Made by a program: the position numbers and the translations under genes. The notes under the pieces are model-generated. The model was not told where the DNA came from. It worked only from the letters and a program-made list of their open reading frames with translations, and made no database searches. Shown here piece after piece: positions 55,601-61,600 of a stretch of 64,000 nucleotides of DNA. Location: the NCBI GenBank assembly GCA_964019135.1, contig OZ025248.1, positions 32,605,670 to 32,669,669 on the forward strand, read 5' to 3'. Position 1 is the first letter of the stretch, and each line of letters opens with the position of its first letter. This DNA comes from Arenicola marina. Taxonomy: Eukaryota > Annelida > Polychaeta > Arenicolidae.

Positions 55601-58600
55601 CCAACCTCACCCACTCAACCAACCTCCAACCTCACCCACTCAACCAACCTCCAACCCCTCATTCAACCAACTTCCAACCTCACACTCAACTAACCTCTAA
55701 CCCACTCAACCAACCTCCAACCTCACCCAATCAACCAACCTCCAACCTCACCCGCTCAACCAACCTCCAACCTCATGCACCCTGCCCCCATCGCTAGTTG
55801 ACACAATCAACCAACCTCTAACCTCACACACTCAACCAACCTCTAACCTCACACCCTCAACCAACCTCCAACCTCACCCACTCAACCAACCTCCAACCTC
55901 ACCCACTCAGCCAACCTCCAACACCTCCCACTCAACCAACCTCCAACCTCACCCACTCAACCAACCTCCAACCTCACACACTCAACCAACCTCCAACATC
56001 TCCCACTCAACCAACCTCCAACCTCACCCACTCAACCAACCTCTAACCTCACTTACTCAACCAACCTCCAACCTCACCCACTCAACCAACCTCTAACCTC
56101 ACTTACTCAACCAACCTCCAACCTCACCCACTCAACCAACCTCTAACCTCACCCACTCAACCAACCTCCAACCTCACGCACTCAACCAACCTCCAACCTC
56201 ACACAATCAACCAACGTCCAACCTCACCCACTCACCCAACCTTCAACACCTCCCACTCAACCAACCTCCAATCCCACCCACTCAACCAACCTCCAATCCC
56301 ACCCACTCAACCAACCTCCAACCTCACCCACTCAACCAACCTCCAACCTCACCCACTCAACCAACCTCCAACCCCTCATTCAACCAACTTCCAACCTCAC
56401 ACTCAACTAACCTCTAACCCACTCAACCAACCTCCAACCTCACCCAATCAACCAACCTCCAACCTCACCCGCTCAACCAACCTCCAACCTCATGCACCCT
56501 GCCCCCATCGCTAGTTGACACAATCAACCAACCTCTAACCTCACACACTCAACCAACCTCTAACCTCACACCCTCAACCAACCTCCAACCTCACCCACTC
56601 AACCAACCTCCAACCTCACCCACTCAGCCAACCTCCAACACCTCCCACTCAACCAACCTCCAACCTCACCCACTCAACCAACCTCCAACCTCACACACTC
56701 AACCAACCTCTAACCTCACACACTCAACCAACGTCCAACCTCACCCACTCAACCAACATCCAACCTCACACAATCAACCAACCTCCAACCTCACCCACTC
56801 AACCAACCTCCAACCTCACCCACTCACCAAACACCTCCCACTCAACCAACCTCCAACCTCACCCAATCAACCAACCTCCAACCTCACCCACTCAACCAAC
56901 CTCCAACCTCACGCACCCTGCCCCCGTTGCTGGTTCGTCTGCGTCTATCTTGTTTCCTAGTAAAAATCTTCTCCTTGTTTGTCTCACATCTTAACAGCTT
57001 ACGCCATCCCCGACGTCCACCCGTCAACAGCCCCTCACCCCTTCCCTATCCCTCCCTGGCATATTATACCCAGTCTAATCCTTCTTCTAAAATGTGTGTT
57101 TTTACATCATCAAACAATACTTCCCATCTTAAAATTAACTTCGGTAAAGAAGTTCTTGCTTTCGCTGTATATACTTAAATCCTCCCCCCCCCCCCCGCCA
57201 CCCAGGCCCGCTCGGTGGGTCGCCTAATCCTTGCGACCAACAATGAGAAGCCAACAATAACACATCATCTCCTTACTCTCAATTATGTGGACGGTAAGCC
57301 AATCAACTAGCGAAGGGAGCGATACAAAACATTAACACAAAACAGCTCTGATGGAGGTAGGTTGAGAGCTAAGGAGCTTGGTCAGTGTAACTGGGGGCGG
57401 GTGTATTTAAGTACGGCTTCCCACATTCACCTTTCATGTCGTTTGTATGTATTGTCATGACTGTGCTTTTGTTTAGGAGTTAAATATTCAGTCACGCAAA
57501 GTTAACATCGTTCGTCGCAGAAGCAGACCATGGTATATATAACAACTTAATTTATGGAGAGTATCTTGATTTTTTGTTTTCATTAAATTTACGAAATATG
57601 ACTTAGTCGCGTTAACATTATGAAGGTATCGACTTCTAAGCTCCTGGTATTCTGGGCATTCACAGATCAAATGAAATTCGTCTTCTACAACTTTTACTTC
57701 ATTAAGTGAACAACAATGACAAATTCTTAGGTGTACTGGGATTCCTGTGCGTCTTTCAAATTCAATTGTCATGATCTGGACATCTACATTTACTTTAAGG
57801 CAACCAAATATTTTCTACTAGTAATAACACATAGGTAGATTTCAGGTTCTGACAGTGTCTTATAAGCAGCGTATGACCTTAGCTTTAAATTTTCCTTAAT
57901 ACTACTGACCCATTCTTGATTTGCACAATCTGACAGGCGTTGTGAAAAGGCATTCATAAATAAATCTATATCATTAACTCTCTGATATATAAATGCCTCA
58001 CCAAATCCATATCTAGACTATAGCAGCATCACTTCTGATACCCAGTTACGCTTACCATGTTCGTCTTGACAAAGAAGCATATTATAAACAGACTTTGGGA
58101 GTCTACTGTTGTCCATACGAGTGAGTTTCAACCAGTATTTAACACATTTTACAAAATGGTGAATATACAGCGGTTTACGTCCGCATTCTCCTAAGACAGT
58201 GACATTACTTGTACTGCTGGATACACCAAGGATAAATTTGCAGTATTTTATTTGTACTCTTTCGATATTATCATAAATTTTATACCCCCAAACTTCAGCT
58301 GCATACGTGAGTATTGGCAGGACCATTTTGTCAAACAGGTTAAATGCCATCTTTGGAGAAACCCCATCACATTTATATACGCTTTGTTTAATTATATTGA
58401 CCACTTTTTGGGCTTGAAGGGACAGGGTTTCTACTCCCTTCGTCCACTTCAGTCTGGAGCTAAAAATTAGACCCAAATACTTGTAATACACATACAGTTT
58501 CAATTCTTGCACCACTAAAGAACCACTTTTCATCATTACGTATGCCACCGACATTCCTAAAGTACCAGTTTTGCAGTTAAAAAATTCTGTTAACCCTTCC

Positions 58601-61600
58601 GGAGTTTGAACATAAGATTCGAGATTTTCATACATAGACTGTATTACATTAAGAAAATTACCATGAACGCCCGATTTAATCAATCTGTGAAATAGGAACA
58701 AATGAGGTACAGAGTCGAAGGCCTTAGAGAAATCGACGAATAGACAATAAAACCTCCCCCGTGATATATTCAGGTATTTCTGTGCTAATCCATACAATGA
58801 GAAGATATGATCCACAGTAATTCGTTTATGTACCTTGACTGGAGGCCAGCCTATAGCACGAAAAATAATTGTGTTAACTAACTATATCCAGGTGCCAAGG
58901 GCAGTTAAGTAACTACATCCAGGTGTCAAGGGCAGTTAAGTAACTATATCCAGGTGTCAAGGGCAGTTAAGAAACTATATCCAGGTGCCAAGTGCAGTTA
59001 AGTAACTATATCCAGGTGCCAAGGGCAATTAAGTAGCTACATCCAGGTGCCAAGGGCAGTTAAGTAAATAGATCTAGGTGCCAATGGCAGTTAAGTAACT
59101 ATATCCAGGTGCCAAGGACAGTTAAGTAACTATATCCAGGTGCTAAGGGCAGTTAAGTAACTATATTCAGGTGCCAAGGGCAGTTAAGTAGCTATATCGA
59201 GGTGCCAATGGCAGTTAAGTAACTACATCTAGGCGCCAAGGGCAGTTAAGTAACTATGTCCAGGTGCTAAGGGCAGTTAAGTAACTATATCCAGGTGCCA
59301 AGGGCAGTTAAGTAACTATATTCAGGTGCCAAAGGCAGTTAAGTAGCTATATCCAGGTGCCAAGGGCAGTTAAGTAACTACATCCAGGCGCCAAGGGCAG
59401 TTAAGTAACTATATCCAGGTGCCAAGGGCAGTTAAGTGACTATATCCAGGTGCTAAGTGCAGTTAAATAATTATATCCAAGTATCAAGGGCAGTTAAAGA
59501 ATTATATCCAGGTGCCAAGGGCAGTTAAGTAACTATATCCAGGTGCCAAGGGCAGTTAAGTAACTATATCCAGGTGCTAAGGGCAGTAAAGTAAAAATAT
59601 CCAGGTGCCAAGGGCAGTTAAGTAACTACATCCAAGTGCCAAGGGCAGTTAAGTAACTATATCCAGGTGCCAAGGGCAGTTAAGTAACTACAACCGAGTG
59701 CCAAGGGCAGTTAAGTAACTATATCCAGGTGCCAAGGGCAGTGAGGTAACTACATCCAAGTGCCAAGGGCAGTTAAGTAACTATATCCAGGTGCTAAGGG
59801 CAGTAAAGTAAAAATATCCAGGTGCCAAGGGCAGTTAAGTAACTACATCCAAGTGCCAAGGACAGTTAAGTAACTATATCCAGGTGCTAAGGGCAGTTAA
59901 GTAACCATATCCAGGTGCTAAGGGCAGTTAAGTAACAATATCCCCAGCTGAAAAAAAATCATGATATTTATCATAGTAAACCATGATATTTATCATGGTA
60001 AACTACAGGTTTATTTACCATGATAAATATCATGATGTTTTCGCGCGGTAAATATCATGATAATAACCATGGCCAGTATCATGATAAAGATTGTGGTAAA
60101 TATCATGATTATCATGATAAGTGCCATACTAGTGTATCATGATATTTATCATGATACTTACAATGGTAATTATCATGATACTTTGTGGTATTTATCATGA
60201 TACTTACAGTGGTATTGATCATGATACTTACAAGGATATTTATCATGATATTTACAATGGTATTTATCATGATACTTACAATGGTATTTATCATGATACT
60301 TACAATGGTATTTATCATGATACTTACAATGGTATTTATCATGATACTTACAATGGTATTTATCATGATACTTACAATGGTATTTATCATGATACTTACA
60401 ATGGTATTTATCATGATACTTACAATGGTATTCATCATGATACTTACAATGGTATTTATCATGATACTTACAATGGTATTTATCATGATACTTACAATGG
60501 TATTCATCATGATACTTACAATGATATTTATCATGATACTTACAATGGTATTTATCATGATACTTACAATGGTATTTATCATGATACTTACAATGGTATT
60601 TATCATGATACTTACAATGGTATTTATCATGATACTTACAATGGTATTTATCATGATACTCACAATGGTATGTATCATGATACTTCCAGTGGTATTCATC
60701 ATGATACTTACAATGGTATTTATCATGATACCCCAGTGGGCACACTCTGGTCGGTAAGACGTCCCAAAGACGTCATTTCCATACGTCGGAAACTAGTCTT
60801 CAGGTGGTCCCAGATGGAAGTCCAAACGACGTCTTTTTTTGGACGTCTTGATGACGTGTTGAAAAAGACGTCTAAAAGACGTCTTCAGTAAAACGTCGAA
60901 GAGACGTGTCGAAAAAGACGTCTGAAAAACGTCGAAGATACGTCTCGAAAAGACATCTTCAGTAAGACGTCGAAGAGACGAGTTCGGTAAGATGTCTTCA
61001 GGACGTAGTCACAGAGACGTCTTCAAGGCATTAAGCTTACATACAAGCAAATACTTTTCAAGTTACGCAAATTGAATTTCATGTGAGGAATTGGTGAAGA
61101 GCCCAGAGACAGACCTAAGGAGGGGGCGGGGGGGGGGGGGGGTAGGAGGGTTGCTTGGGAACTTGAGCATACACAGTAATTGTAAAAGCAAAGATACAGT
61201 TTGTAGCCCAGTGGAGTATCCAAGGGGCGGGGGGGCGGGTGAACGCTTTTGGCTGGCAAAAAAAGCCCGGCTAATATCCTGGCCCCTGGAGGCCTTGCAT
61301 TCAATTCAATACAAGTAAAACAAAGAAATACATTCAGGATATAATAGGATAATATATGGTATTTTACCATGGTTACCATGGTACACCATGGTGTTTAACA
61401 TGGTTACCATGGTGTTTTGGCGAAGGTATTTTACTATTGTAATATTCTATGGTATACCATGGTAAATTACCATCGCCAAAACACCATGGTAATTTACCAT
61501 GGTACATTGTAAATTTACAATGTTTACCATGGTATCTTACCATGGTATCAAATACCATACCATGGTATCTTACCATGGTATCATACCATGGTATGCTAAC

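Noticed and set aside
57480-58860. Host gene with reverse-transcriptase-like domain
   Set aside because: Motifs and C-terminal cysteine cluster fit a dead non-LTR element; no intact frame.
60112-60891. Open frames of about 190-250 codons on both strands
   Set aside because: Products of a 24-bp palindromic repeat.
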